Source: Amborella trichopoda
Taxonomy: Eukaryota; Streptophyta; Magnoliopsida; Amborellales; Amborellaceae
DNA: 64,000 nucleotides
Direction: 5' to 3'
NCBI RefSeq assembly: GCF_000471905.2
Contig: NW_006498507.1
Span: 2,784,539-2,848,538 of the forward strand
Under the pieces are notes generated by a model. The model was not told the origin of the DNA and did no database searches. It saw only the letters and a list, made by a program, of their open reading frames with translations. A program made the translations under genes and the position numbers. Below are positions 44,958 to 58,234 of the stretch, piece by piece. How positions within the stretch are numbered: position 1 is the first letter of the stretch; each line of letters starts with the position of its first letter.

Positions 44958-47395
44958 CTTATTCAAGCATCACCCCTCATTAGAAGGTCATGTTCTTGAA
45001 TTGTGAAGTTAAGAGTTACACAAGAGGGAACAATGTTTCATTAACTTCTTATTTCTTGGAATTTAGGATTCATTCTGAGGTTGAATTGATCCTTCAGAAT
45101 GCATTTCACTTACATAATTCAATTTTTTGCTTTAATTGACAATGTATTCAATCTAGACAGACAATTATGGGAAAAAACTTCGAGAAAATTTCAGTAGAAC
45201 ACCTAAAAAGATAATCTTGGCTATGGCAGTGTCTTAAGTGGTATTAGTTTAAGCCTAAACAGTAGACACAGCCTCACTCGTCCATACAACAAAATTTTCA
45301 TAAAACTTGAACATTATGTGTTATACTGATGAGTTATATATAATAGCAATAGATCGCTATGTTTTAATACACATGCTACTTTTACAGCTAAAATATGGGC
45401 TAAAATTTTGTTAAATAGATATTCATGAATTTATTATTTGTTTAAGTTATTGTGCTCTATGAAAATTGTAAAAACTTTTTACAACAGTTTGGATTATAGG
45501 CATTCCATATACTCACGAATGTTTTATCATGCAAATTTGAGGTTCTTAATGGAATTTGATTTTTTTTTATTTTTTTGGACTCTCATTCTCTTGCATTTAA
45601 AAAATCCTTTCACTGTTGTTTTATCTCTCTCTTCAATGGTGAAACCATAATGAATCGACCCTTGAGTTTCTTTTCATTTCTCTCCTTTTGGTTTTTCTTC
45701 TTTATTTTCATTTCTCTCTTCAAATTTTCTAAGGTCATTCAAGAAGGCTACACTTTTTAATTAAAGTGGAATTTCAAAAATAAGATTCTAGCATATAACT
45801 AATTTACATAAAAATTCTCTACTCTAAAGAAATCAAATACTAAAGGTATTATTTTTGTTGTAGCAAGTTGAGAAAGCATGATAGGGATTTTCTTGACAGC
45901 CGAGAGAATTACATGAAAGAGATAGAGAATAAGTGCTTACCGGTAAAATTCAAACTTTATTTGTGTCCGTGTACGTAAAAAAAAACACAATATCAAATAT
46001 AAAATCATTTGGCTTCAAATGCTAAACACTCATCTACGTAACCAGAGAAATTCAGTTAAGGATTAAGATAATTAAAAAAATTAAAAAATAAAAAAGAAAA
46101 AAGAAAAAAAAGAAGAAGATTAATCTGTACATAAAATTTAAAATATTAATTTTTCTATATCCCATCTTTAAAGGCTGTTTTATAACGTATTCTCTAACAA
46201 ACAAAATAAAAATAATATATACAAATAATTCATTGCTGTCTTATGATGTTGCTGGTCTTCCCATTGAGAGGGTTGTACATTGAGGAACTTGTAATTTTTT
46301 CGCATTTTCTAATAAATGCGTTGGGGACTAACGCCCAATTCACTCAAATAAAAAGGAATTATTTTTAATCTCTTGTTCCAATAGTTGAGAAGAGTGTTCA
46401 AAAAATCAAATTTGCCAAGGTACTCAAGCCTTGCCCAGGCCATTTATTCGGACGAGTCCGAGCACACTCATCCGAATACATATCAAATTAAATAAAAATA
46501 AAAATCAACACAAAAACTAAATTATATATATATTATAGCCTTTGCTTTTGTGATATTGAGCACCTGATTGGTCAAATCCGCTGCCCTTGGGGTTCTGCCA
46601 ATAAAAAGAATTTGTTGAGCACTGTTATTTGATAGTTCTCTGGTTCATTATTTTATCCATTTATTTTAAAATCTCTGCATACAATAAATCTATCAATATT
46701 TAGTCACGAAGGCTTAGACAGAGTAGTAGAAGGCTATAAAACTTCAACCCCTGTCATAAAATCCCATATTTTTCCTTGATTGCAGTAAGTTTCGGCAAAA
46801 GAAAATAGGCCCAAATAAAAAGTAAATTCCACCAATAATATCGGGTTTCACCGGAAATTTCGGACATTTCAGCATCCATGGATTCTCCTAAACCCACCAT
46901 GGCAAGGTATAATATTATTTTACTCCTTAGGTTTTTAAATTAAAATTTTGTCATTAAAAGCTAATAGGACAAAGAATTACAAATCATTCAGGAAACCTGA
47001 ACCCTAAAAAAAATTCATGAAGCCTGGGATCTGCCAACTAATTCTCGTTCAATTCAATAAAAACCCTAATCGCAAAGCTATGCGCCATGTGGACTCCAAG
47101 TGTCTATTGAAAAAGAGGACATAAACCTACCTCACATGGATGGGCATTAAAATAGATAGACCTACCTCGGTTCTCCAAATCATTTTAGGGTTTGGGAGCG
47201 TTTATTTTTGGGGCTGTTTCCCTGTCACTAATGGCTTTGGATCCTTCTTTAAAGGAAAATTTTAGGATCTGGGGCCAGAAAAAGACTAGGGTTTGAATTC
47301 TGCCATATCAGAGCTTCGTAATTGATTCTATGGAACGTATGAGATGTATACGTCTGTCCTTCAATGACATGGAGTACTTTATTTTATTTTATATT
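44958..47395. other. Unassigned AT-rich stretch
   Basis: A patch of ACTCG/GGACGAG words at 46425-46485 resembles family B arms but has no visible ends. Nothing else was recognised. Confidence 0.35.
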
Positions 47396-47399
47396 TAAT

Positions 47400-47780
47400 G
47401 GTGCGGTTTGTATAGAGCCGAGGCCCTAAACAATCAAAATAAAGCTCACCTTCAAATAGTATCAAGAAATGTGGTTTTAATATTGAAAATATTTGTGATA
47501 GCTTTAAAATATATTTTTATATTTAATTATAAACTTTGAAGCTTTAAAAATAGTGTAGATCAAGCGGATCTATGAAATCTTGAAAATTGTCCGTCTAAAA
47601 ATACATCACAAGATGCACTCTTTCTATAACTTGAAATCCATTTTTTTCTCATGTCCATGTATCTCGATGTCAAGTTGACCAATTTGATGATATTTGCGCA
47701 TCAAAACAAGCTCTCTTAGTGAAACTTTTGAGGTGACTCTAATTTGATTGTTTAGAGCCTCGACTCTATATAAACTTTTT
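47400..47780. mobile_element. MITE family M1, copy 3
   Basis: The start is GGTGCGGTTTGTATAGAGCC and the end TTTAGAGCCTCGACTCTATA then TAAACTTTTT. The core has GAAATCCATTTTTTTCTCAT. Confidence 0.8.
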
Positions 47781-47809
47781 CAAAGACATGGATAAAAGTG
47801 ATTTAAAAA

Positions 47810-48181
47810 GGGAAAAAATTTGTAAAGAACCATGCTTTAAACAATCAAACTAGAGGCTACCTCGGAATTTTCACTAGAAGTATCCTCAAATAGATCATCT
47901 TGATATCAATATGCATGGACATGAGAATAAAATGGATTTCAAATTTTGGAAACAATGTCTTTTGTAATGCATTTTTTGACTGTCAATTTTCAAGATTTTC
48001 AAGTTTTCAGAGATATGTCAATCTACGATATTTTTTAAGCTTTAAACTTTATAAACAAATATGAAAATATATTCTAAGGCTATGACAATGCTTTCCAATG
48101 TTGAAACCACATTTCTTGACACTATTTGAAGGTAGGCTCTAATTTGATTGTTTAGAGCCTAGGCACTATACAAACCGCACC
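47810..48181. mobile_element. MITE family M1, copy 4 (inverted)
   Basis: The left end is GGGAAAAAATTTGTAAAG and the right end GGCACTATACAAACCGCACC. Flanks are ATTTAAAAA (47801-47809) and ATTTACAAA (48182-48190), an 8/9 match to a 9-bp target duplication. This points to Mutator-like mobilisation. Confidence 0.82.
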
Positions 48182-48190
48182 ATTTACAAA

Positions 48191-48573
48191 AAAGAAAAAG
48201 TTTATATAAATTGTAACCTTTAATGTGAATATAAAAAAATCCATCATAAAAGGCTGTTTGGATGATAGAAAATCCTCTAATTGATCATCTCGACATCGAG
48301 ATGTATGAATATGAAAATAAAAACAATTCAAGTCTGTGAAAAAGTGTATCTTGTAACACATTATCTAGACCGTTCATTTTCAAGATTTTCATGTGTTTAT
48401 AGATCTACTTGATTTGAACCACTTTTAGAGTTTAAAATTTTATAATTAGATATGGAAATAGATTCTCAACCCATCATAAGAAATATTTTTATAGTAAAAT
48501 TACATTTATAATAAAATACAGCGATGCGCCTTAATTGGATTGTTTAAAGTTGCAATCATATGCAAACCACACC
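48191..48573. mobile_element. MITE family M2, copy 2 (inverted)
   Basis: The left end is AAAGAAAAAGTTTATATAA and the right end CATATGCAAACCACACC. It follows the preceding copy after only ATTTACAAA and is followed by CTTTAAAAA, 7/9. Two related elements appear to share one target. Confidence 0.78.
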
Positions 48574-49510
48574 CTTTAAAAAATCTCTAATTTCGCTCAA
48601 AATTACCTGAATTGGATTGGGATCTGACGGTAGGCAATTCGGATTTGACAAATCCTGTGTTCCTCTCATTCTCGTAGTCTTCCTATTTTTTAAAATTTCT
48701 AGATTTACTATGGCCCAATCCGACACATAATCACTCAAGTTCAATTGGCCAAATTAGAATCGGATGCCTCACAATTTAGGGCCGATTCCAATTTCCAAAT
48801 CGCCAGCTTAAGAGTAATGCTAGATAGCATATACTACATACAATATGATTGAAGTGCAGTGTATAATAGCAATCTCATATACAAATACATAATATGTGAT
48901 ATTGTGATCACAATTTTAGTGCAGTTTAATGTGTTATGAAGGTTTTCCATAATTAATGTTGTCTAGTTCATTATAAATAAACTTTTGAAAGTGATTTATT
49001 AAGAAAAGGCACCTGACTAATAAGAGGCAAGGGAAAATTCCCTCATTTTAAGAACATGGATTTTGAAAGTTGGGTAGAGCACAATCATGCAAATGCACTG
49101 TGAGTGAGAAAGGCAAAGGTGACTGCAATTTCTAGAAGGGTATTTTCAAGAAAAATCAAAGCCCACTATCATACTCGTTATATTTTAAAAGAAAAATTAT
49201 TTGGTTGTTTAGCGTTAAAGATGACCGCATTCACATTTCTCTTGCAACATGTTGTTGTACCCCGCTACCTTGACCACCTATCCTTCATTGAGCGCAGTGC
49301 ATGCTTATTTCATCCTAAATAAAGAATTACCGATAGGATTAGGTGCCTGAAATAAACTTCCCCGTATACAAATTTTAGTTAGGAAGGTAGTGTCACTCTC
49401 AAAACAACAAATAAATCATTAAATAACTAAAAATGCCTCTAGAGATATCAATGTTTTGGCCTTTTTTCCATGTCACGAGAATATTTAAAAGGAAGGCAAT
49501 ATTTGATATT

Positions 49511-49889
49511 GGTTGTGGTTTGTGAACTGTTGACGCCTAAATGATCAAAGTAACGCGTACTTTCAAATAGTTTCGAAATAGTATTGAAAAGCTTTGTGAT
49601 GGTATGGGATTTTATTTTCATATCTTATTAAAAAATTTAAAACTTCAAAAATAGTGTAGATCGAGCAGATCAATTAACACTTGATAATCTTGAAAATTGA
49701 TGGTCCATTAAATGCATCCGAGATATAATATATCCAATACTTGAAATCCAGTTTGTCTCATATACATACATTTTGAGGTCAAGATGATCGATTTGAGTAT
49801 TTTTGGATATCGAAACAACCTCTTCTAGTGAATTTTTGACGCGTGTATTAGTTTAATTGTTTAAGGCTCACCCTTATGTAAACTTTTCA
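49511..49889. mobile_element. MITE family M1, copy 5 (diverged)
   Basis: GGTTGTGGTTTGTGAACTG at the left and AATTGTTTAAGGCTCACCCT then TATGTAAACTTTTCA at the right keep the family frame. The core has GTAGATCGAGCAGATC. Confidence 0.65.
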
Positions 49890-50374
49890 TATGTATTTCA
49901 AATTTTTTTTTTTTTTTTTAGGTAATTCAATAAAAAAGACTGGCCCCTACTCATTTTTTCAAATAGATTAAAAGTTAGCTTTATGAAAATAATAACGGTG
50001 AAAATAAAAACTACAATATGGTGACTAGGATGTTCGGTGCACCTTAGCCTCTTCCCATTTCAGTTTCTCCTTGAAATTTGTAGTTTTCGATTTCCCCAAA
50101 ACAAAGAAATAATTAGTAACCGAACTACTTTCCCAAATTATTCACGATCGAGCATGGCAGGAAAATGAGGATACTTATGTAAATTGACTAAAAAATTGGG
50201 CATTATGAAAGACCTAGCAATTCAGTGAGATCTGCCTTGGCTCAAACAGCGTGACCTGCATACCGAGGAACGAGTTCCAAGAAACTGTGTACAAATGTAA
50301 ATTTTTTAGCGTCTTTCGACATAAGAGAAAAAGTAAAAACACGTGATTTGCGCTTTTCGATACTAATTAAATAT

Positions 50375-51075
50375 GAAAAAAAGAGGTTTATATAATGAGG
50401 CTCTAAACAATCAAATTAAGTCTCATCTCAAAATTTCACTAGAATTATTTTGACGTTGAAATACTGTAAAATCGACCATCTCGCCATCGAGATGTATTAG
50501 ACGTCAAAAAAAATAGATTTCGAATCAAAGAAATACTGTAGCTTTTAATGAAAAATCGAGTTGGAATGGTTAATTGGATATAGGGCTTGGAGTGGTTCAA
50601 CTAGCTTAATTAGACACGGGCGGTAAAAAAGTATTGAAAAATAATAATATAGTAAAATATGAAAAGTATATTTAAAACATTATTAAACAAAACATATTCA
50701 AATGAAATTTAAAATTAATGAAAAAATTGATTTGCGTAGAGAGATATTTTAATTTTTTTTCAAAAAAAATAGAAAAATGTAAAAATAAATATTAATGGTC
50801 AAAACAAGTCCCAATCTTTTGCCAAAATGATGATAAACATTAAAAAAAATACATTACAAACAACATCTCTTATTTTTTGAAAATTTTTAAATTTTTTTTA
50901 AAATACCTTACCGGTTCACCAAAACCGGCCGAAACTAAAACCGGCCTTGGTTCCAAGGTTGTTACCATTTGAACCGCCTCAATTATTGCATTATTATCTG
51001 GGCGGTCAATTTTTAATATTTTCAAGTGGGAATTCTACATTTTAAGGTTGCATGCAAACTTATATAAACTTTTGC
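50375..51075. mobile_element. MITE of M family split by a later insertion
   Basis: The left part is TTTATATAATGAGGCTCTAA through GCCATCGAGATGTATTAGAC. The right part is ATTATCTGGGCGGTCAATTT through TTATATAAACTTTTGCC. Between about 50535 and 50985 lies a foreign AT-rich piece with CCGGCC words at its right side (AAAACCGGCCGAAAC), possibly another family B-like element. Confidence 0.6.
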
Positions 51076-51786
51076 CTTTTGAGGGGATATGCCTGGCTTT
51101 GATTTATTAGGGGTTCAACCTTGTACAGCCACAGCTTGTATGGAAAGGAATAGCAATAATTACTTCCAATTTCTAGTCTCCTAGGATTTGACTGACCAGA
51201 AATTATAAGTGAGAAAAAGTGTGCCGTTTTTGCAGGACTTGCAATCGGATGTCAAATAAATGACTTTTGATTTCTTTTCTGGATTTTCAAGTACTGAAGT
51301 GTCAAGTTAATTAATGGTTTGTGAGAGAAAATGAAGATCAAACTCTTTTTTCTAACTTTATCGTATCTTGACATTTATTATTGATTATGGGTCTGCGTCC
51401 TCACCTCAGAGAGTCCTAGAACTAAAAAATAATGGTAAGGGCCTGTTTGATTGCGGTGAATATTTCGGCGTATTTTCGGATTGGGGACGAAATTTCTCAT
51501 ATGCTTTCCATGTGGAAGCTGAAGCAATAGTCGCTTTGTAACTTCTGCTCAGCCCTAATTTCCCGCCACGACCCACTAAGCGCACACGAGTAAATATAAC
51601 ATAAGTTACAACGTTTGGATAATAAATAGTTTTCTCTAGATTCCATAATCTCATCTAAAATTAATGTATTTTTTATAATATTATTTTATTAGTTATTTAG
51701 TATGTACCTTGCATTATATATAATATTATTTAAATCATCATCAGCTTTAGCTCAACTATTTGGAGTTGGGTACATGAATCCCATAT

Positions 51787-52171
51787 GAAAAAATTTATAT
51801 AAAGTTGCAACCTTAAAATGTAGAATTAAGGATGTACCTCGAAAACCCATCGAAAAATGTTGTTTTAATGTTGAAAAACCCTCTAATTGATCATCTCGAT
51901 ATCGAGACGTATGAATATGAGATTTTTTTTTTTAGTCCCAAATATAGTGCATCTTGCAACACATTATCCAGACTGTCCATTTTCAAGATTTTCACATGCT
52001 TATAAATTTACTTGATTTTGACCTTTTTGGAGTTTAAAATTTTATAATCTGATATGAAACTAGATTTTGAGATAATCTTAAGAATTTTTACACTAAAACT
52101 ACATGTTATGATAAAGTTTGGAGGTGCTCCTTAATTGGCTTGTTTAAGATTGAAACCTTATACAAACTACA
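51787..52171. mobile_element. MITE family M2, copy 3
   Basis: It begins AAAAATTTATATAAAGTTGC and ends ACCTTATACAAACTACACC. The core has ATCTCGATATCGAGACGTAT. Confidence 0.78.
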
Positions 52172-53001
52172 CCCATCTTGTATTATATATAATATTTAAA
52201 TATTTAAAGTTTTTTGTGTGAGAAATAACCTTCCTTTGTATTTCCATTGCTCAATAAGATTACAATACAATTGTGTATTTATAGAGAGGGTACAACCAAT
52301 AAGGATACATTCTCTATATAGGTGTATCATACCTTTAGACACCGACATATCTCAATATCCAGTTGTCATATCTGTTGTCGTTGCCATATTTGTTCACATT
52401 TAGTACTTGTCATATATTTTTAGATGGCCAAAAAACTTTATTTTTCATAAAAAAATAGACAAAAAATATAATTTTCCTCAAATTTACTTTGAATAAATTA
52501 AAAACAGCTTTTTAAAAAGATAAAATGTTATGTAAAACTGCCTATGAGTTTATCTCATATAACTATACGATGGACATAGACAAAAAATAGATAATTTTTT
52601 ATCATAATTAACTTTATTGACAAAGTGAATTTTTCAACATTAGTGAGTTCACCCAAATATTATACTTATTTTAGCCATGAGTACTTCATTTCATATTTTC
52701 CTTTATTTTTGGATTATTTCTAAAATATTCCCTTCACAAATTAATTTTTTTAAAATCTATTTTTTCACTACTTTTTTAACCTCATTTAAATATATTTTAT
52801 TTTATTTTATTTTAAATATTTTATATTTTATAAGTTTTTATATCTGTTATTTTTAAAAATGGTTTTTGGCTTAGTCGGGACATGCTCAACTCGAGTCAAG
52901 TAATTGAAACTCGGCTAGGGCATGAGCAGAGACCGTCCTCGGAGTAGCAGTTTTTGTACGCTGATATAGTTGTTACCATTATACAATGGTTATTTTTCCA
53001 A

Positions 53002-53405
53002 GGATGTGGTTTCTATAAGGTTGCAACCTTAAACAATCTAATTAAGGTGCACCTCTAAATTTTATCATAGCATATAATTTTTGTGTAAAAAATTCTTAAG
53101 ATTGTCTTAAAATCTATTTTTATCTTTAATTATAAAATTTGGAATTCCAAAAATGGTTAAAATCAAGTAGATCTATAAACATATGAAATTCTTGAAAATA
53201 AACGGTCTACATAATGTGTTGCAAGATGCATTATTTATGGGACTCAAAATCTTCTCTTTTTTTTTTTTTCATATTCATACATACATCTCGATGTCGAGAT
53301 AATCAATTAGATGGTTTTTCAACATTAAAACAACCTTTTTTGATTTTTTTTGGGTGCACATGTAATTCTACATTTTAATGTTGCAACCTTATATAAACTT
53401 TTTCC
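53002..53405. mobile_element. MITE family M2, copy 4
   Basis: It starts GGATGTGGTTTCTATAAGG and ends TTGCAACCTTATATAAACTT, TTTCC. Flanks are TTTTTCCAA (52993-53001) and TTTTTTCAA (53406-53414), an 8/9 match to a 9-bp duplication. Confidence 0.8.
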
Positions 53406-54117
53406 TTTTTTCAATCTTACTATCTTTCCCTTCTTTAGTCACTATTTCCTTTCCTTGTGAAACACTGAACTTTTATGTATAACCAACGTTTGTTTGAAAT
53501 GGGAACGGGCTAGCCCCCATTTTATTTTTATTTTTTTATTTTATTTTTGAACATTAACGGTAAGTAATGGGTTAGTAGTTTTGAAACAATTAATAACTTT
53601 TGAAAAGGGTCAATATTGGTAAAAATAAAAACCAAATCACAGGTGGTGTTATCACTCGTCTTTGTTTCTAATTTGCGAAATTGATTGTCCCATGTGTTTT
53701 TAGTCCCACAGAAAACAAGCGTGTAAATTTTTTTGATCGAAACCATTTTTGGGTGAAAAAAAAAAAAAGTCTCTAAGAGGGAAAAATATGGGTACAACTT
53801 GGAAGCATAGCATCTCCATTAAATTAAACATTTCGACGAATCATTCTTAGACTGGGGGAAAGAGACTTCTGTAGCTAAGATAATAAATTCCCGAGTAGTG
53901 TTTCAAAACCGAGAACGGCGGGGTAAATCATTCACACACAAATTTGTGGCCGCGTTTTTGTGAATCAGAAGTGTAGAAAAATATTAAAATTAAATATAAT
54001 AATATTAAAATTTGAAAGTTTTGATGGACTTAGAAAATAGTAGATAAACTTGTGAAAAAATAAAATAAATAAATATATAGATATATATATAAAGAAAAAC
54101 ACTATGCAAGGTTAGTA

Positions 54118-54532
54118 GGCGAAAATGAACAGTGATTTCGCCTATCTCCATCACCGTCCAAAGTTCATCGTGCGGTCACGATTCTTCGGTAGTGTTTCAT
54201 TTTTCTTTTCTTTTTTTAACAAATCGGAATGAGTTGAAATTTAGAGCTTATATTCATCAAAAATAAAAGAATCTTTGAAAAATATAAAAAAAATATTTTA
54301 CATGAAAAAAATATACCAAAATACCTCCGAAACGTTTCAGGGGTATTTTGGTCAATTTGTTTACGGATAATTTTTTTTTATATTTTTATTAGATGCGTCT
54401 CGGTAAGATGTACATAACTTTCAAATTGCAGGTCATTCCAATTTATTAAAAATAAAATACTACTGAATAATTGTGACCGCAAGATGAAATTTGAACGTTG
54501 ATGAAATAGACGAATCACTATTCACTTTCGCC
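54118..54532. mobile_element. 415-bp MITE with about 65-bp inverted ends
   Basis: The left end is GGCGAAAATGAACAGTGATT, TCGCC... The right end reads inward as GGCGAAAGTGAATAGTGATT, CGTC.., and the similarity continues through GCGGTCACRATT. TA flanks both sides, compatible with a TA target. A related, decayed core (ATTTTGGTCA between T-rich stretches) recurs near 57770-57900. Confidence 0.75.
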
Positions 54533-55003
54533 TATAGACATAAGGAAGACATTTTCATATAGAAAAGGTTTTAAGGGAGAATTGGGCTAGGACTCGTGCC
54601 ATGCTGAGGCCGTTTTGGTCTCCGTCGGTTTCTATTTGGATCCGTGATCTGAATCAGGAATGGCCGGTTTTCAAGATACTCTTCACGTAAAATTTTTATG
54701 ATATTTTTATTTTTGTTGAACATTGGCGATTGAAAAACGCGTCTAAGATAGATAAAGAGTATTGGTGGGAAAGTCTACGTAACTTGATGGCGTCGATCGA
54801 CTAATATGAACCGGAACGTAGGGTTGGGTTTTTTCTTGCTGCCCCTTACCGTCCAACATTTACTAAGGGAGGGAACGGGCGCTGCCCTTGGCCTCGTCCG
54901 ACCGGGAATGGCTCAATCCTTGTTATCATAGGACCACCCCAGGTCCAGCTTTTGTCCCTATAGGACCAGCCCACGATCAGCCCTTGTCCTTATAGGGCCG
55001 GTC

Positions 55004-55261
55004 TAGGCCCTGCCCCATAAGACAAAGGCTGGGATGGGTCAAGTAAAGGATAAATGAAAAAACAAAGAAAAAAAGAGTCAACGCTAGACTAGCCATAGTT
55101 TGTGGCTCAAGCCCCACTTTTCTAGAGCCCAGGCGCAGTCCTATAGGGCAAAGACAAGGATGGGCTGCACAAAAAATAAATGAAAAAATAAAAGAAAAGA
55201 CAAGAAAAAAATAAGAGAGCCCGGCTATAGTTTGCGGATCAAGCCCCACGTTTTTAGGACC
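55004..55261. repeat. 126-bp tandem duplication
   Basis: Copy 1 starts at 55004 and copy 2 at 55130. Both run through ATAAATGAAAAAA, then TATAGTTTGYGGMTCAAGCC (copy 1 has CATAGTTTG) and CCCAC. Their GGCCC-rich start resembles patches at 58250 and 60960. Confidence 0.85.
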
Positions 55262-55714
55262 GGGACTCTTACCTATTGCTGGCCCTTTTACTTTGGTATT
55301 CTTAATCTCTCTCTCCCTCGCAATTTTTTTTTTTTAGCGTGTTTTCTCTCGCACATTTCAGTGGCCATAATTTATTTGTCTGTATCTTTGAAAGAACATC
55401 TTAGTGGCCATAGGAAAAGAACCCCGGCTGGATTGATTGGCGCTCACGATTTGCAACGTTAATTCTTAGGCTCATTTTTCCGTCCAAGGTAGGTCCTCTC
55501 CCAAAAAAAATAAAAAAGGGATAATTATAAAAAACCCGATCATATTTTATGTGCAACTTACCTGCAATTTAAGTTTTTCTCACATTTTTTTTCAAAAAAC
55601 ATACTTTTTATACAAATACCCTCAAGGGAAAAAATTCGTTTTTTTAGATGGAAATGTCTTTCCCGTACACAAAAATCAATTTGACCAGATTTAATGTTGA
55701 CTTTCGAAGTTCAT

Positions 55715-56406
55715 TGTCGGAGCAATCCATCGCAGTGCCGGAGCGCATAATCCACTATCAGAGCGATCCATCACAGTGCCGGAGCATATAATCTACTGCC
55801 GAAGCAAACATACACAGTGCTAGAGCATTGTGACTCCATATTACACTGCCGGAGCGCATGATCCACTGTCGGAGTACACATAGACAGTGCTGGAGCGCTG
55901 TGATTCCAGAGTGTTGCACTACCAGAGTGCACATAGGTAGTGTCGGAGTACATCATCTACGGCTGACGCTTATATACATAATGCCGGAGCGCTGTGACTT
56001 CAGATTCCATTGCCAAAGAGCACTTTACGCAGTGCCGAAAAGCACGTACACAGTGCCTGAGTGCATTATCCACTACCGGAGCGTACATATACAGTGCCAG
56101 AGCGTTGTGACTCCATAGTGTTGCACTGTCAAAGTGCACTTACACAGTGCCAGAGTCCATGATCCACTGCCGGAGCGTACATAAACAATGCCGGAGTACT
56201 GTGACTCCAGAGTGTTGCACTGCCAGAGAGCACTTTACGCAGTACCGGAGAGCACATACACAGTGCCGGGGCACTGTGACTCCAGATTCCACGGTCGAAA
56301 CGCACTTACACAGTGCCAGAGCATATGATCCACTACCGGAACGTACACAGACAGTGCCAGAGCGCTGTGACTCCATAGTGTTGCACTATCGGAGCACACT
56401 TACACC
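55715..56406. repeat. Minisatellite array (CAGTGCCGGAGC type)
   Basis: About 690 bp are made of short modules CAGTGCCGGAGCNNNN with insertions of GTGACTCCAGAGTGTTGCAC. The latter recurs at uneven spacing of about 60-110 bp, giving a loose higher-order structure. Long open frames run on both strands, which is a property of the repeat and not evidence of a gene. Confidence 0.92.
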
Positions 56407-56419
56407 AAGGAGATAAAGG

Positions 56420-57390
56420 CGTGGATAAGGTAAAAGTAAGGGAAGGTAGTTTAGATATTTTTTTTATTTTTTGTTTGGTTGGGGCCATTTACATAGAAAG
56501 TATATTTTTGAAAAAAAAATGAGAATGAGAAAAAAAGTTGGATCGGGAATAAGTTACATAGCAAATATAGGTTTGGGACTTTTTTATATATATATTTTTT
56601 TAAAAGAAGAATGTCAAAAAAACATCTTAGTGGCCATAATTTCTCTCTCTAAATTCTTATGGAGAAAAAGTGGGGATTCCAAAGTTTCAACACCGGGCAT
56701 GAGAAATTGAATGTGTAGTGGAAAAAGGCCGTCTCCAGAATCCATAATAGAGTCCCGCCGAAGTCAATAATTGTCTCAAAAGTTCGTAATCATAATACAC
56801 GAGATATGTACTCACATGAAGTGTCCATTGGGGAAAAAAATAATGTCCCTAAAGTAATAGTCAATACCTACTTGGGCAGACTTTTTCTATCTGGATTGGG
56901 AATCACCTACGAATCACTTGATGATTTTTTTCAAACAATAAATTGTAGATTTGAATTCTGTAACGCGCTTAAGGCTTACGTCTCACCCTCCAAAAATTAA
57001 ACAGTCTTTATTTAATTTTGAAATATTATTTGTTTCAAGCATATAAAAAATAATACTTTAAAATATTTTTCTTTTTTTTTTATTGAAGCTAGTCTATGAG
57101 GGTGAAGGTGTTACATCCTAAGAATTTGGGGTCCTAAATATATTCTTAGATTAGGTGTACCCGAGGGAGTAAATGGTCAATACATTCCCACAAAAGCATA
57201 TAATCTTAATAGTACTAGCATATTTATTCTCAATTCGTTCATATTTGCCTTAATGGGGATTTTTTGGCAGTTTTTAAGTAAATGACATGTTTCTTTTCGA
57301 TTCGGCTAAGGCTTTCAAATTACATGCCCTTTGTTTTTTGAAATAGTAATGTCCTGATATATACGTTTTATTGAAATGTGAAGTTAGCAT
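56420..57390. other. Unassigned stretch
   Basis: AT-rich sequence with several short frames. No family was recognised. Confidence 0.35.
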
Positions 57391-57394
57391 ATGG

Positions 57395-57665
57395 ATGCAT
57401 CCGTAGTTCAAATTTTATCATGGTATATAATTTTTATATAAAATGTTCGTAGGATTATTTCAAAATCTATTTTTATATCTAATTATAAAATTTAAAAAAT
57501 GGTTAAAATCAAGTAGATTTATAAACATATGAAAATCTTGAAAATGGACGGTGTAGATAATATGTCGTAAAATGCATTATTTTTTAGAGTTAAAATATTT
57601 TTATTTTTCATGGTCATAGATCTCGATGTCGAGATGATCAATCAAAGGGTTTTGCAAAGATTGCC
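57395..57665. mobile_element. MITE family M2 remnant
   Basis: The core matches the M2 copies (AAATCAAGTAGATTTATAAA, GATCTCGATGTCGAGATGAT). The ends are lost. Confidence 0.6.
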
Positions 57666-58234
57666 CTAATCACAATGTCACCTCTCTACACTTTTTTTTT
57701 TTTAATTTTTTTTCTATAAAATTTTTTGACATCAAATTTTGGACGTGCAATCCTCTATTAAACTCGAATTAGGGAAAAATATAAAAACAATATTTTCCAA
57801 AAAAATAAAATGACCAAAATAGCCTTGAAAGTTTCAAACGGTATTTTGGTCACTATATTTTATCAAAAATTTATTTTTAATATTTTTAATAAGTGTTCCC
57901 AAATGAGAAGACGATACTAACCAAATTTCATATTCATACAATTTGTATAAATATAACTAAAAATAAAATGCTTTGAGATGTCGGATCTAAGATCAAACGA
58001 TAAGTGGCTCTCTTGATCAAAAGTGGACCGAATGGTAGATAAAGCATATATCTTCCATACTTTAGGGGAAGTATAGAAATCTTTCCCATAAAACTTATCA
58101 TGATAAAACAAAAGAGACTCAACTTATGAAAGGCAATTGTGAGTAAGATTTAAAAACTCCTTATTTTCTCAAAAGAAGTTTATTACTACAAATTCATCAC
58201 ACTTTTTCTCAAAAAACTGAGCTCGCATAAAAAG

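Noticed and set aside
46445-46480. GGACGAGTCC-like motif reminiscent of a hammerhead ribozyme
   Set aside because: The CUGANGA and GAAA core elements are not in place. It is better read as an ACTCG/GGACGAG word patch as in family B arms.
46720-46915. Possible small first exon: TATA-like CTATAAAA, then ATG GAT TCT CCT.. ending AG|GTATAAT; also a 50-odd codon frame on the other strand
   Set aside because: No downstream exon was found, the two strands compete, and nothing matches a known family.
55858-56416. Frames of 86 and 89 residues in the CAGTGCCGGAGC array
   Set aside because: Equivalent frames exist on the opposite strand. There is no codon-like signal beyond the repeat.
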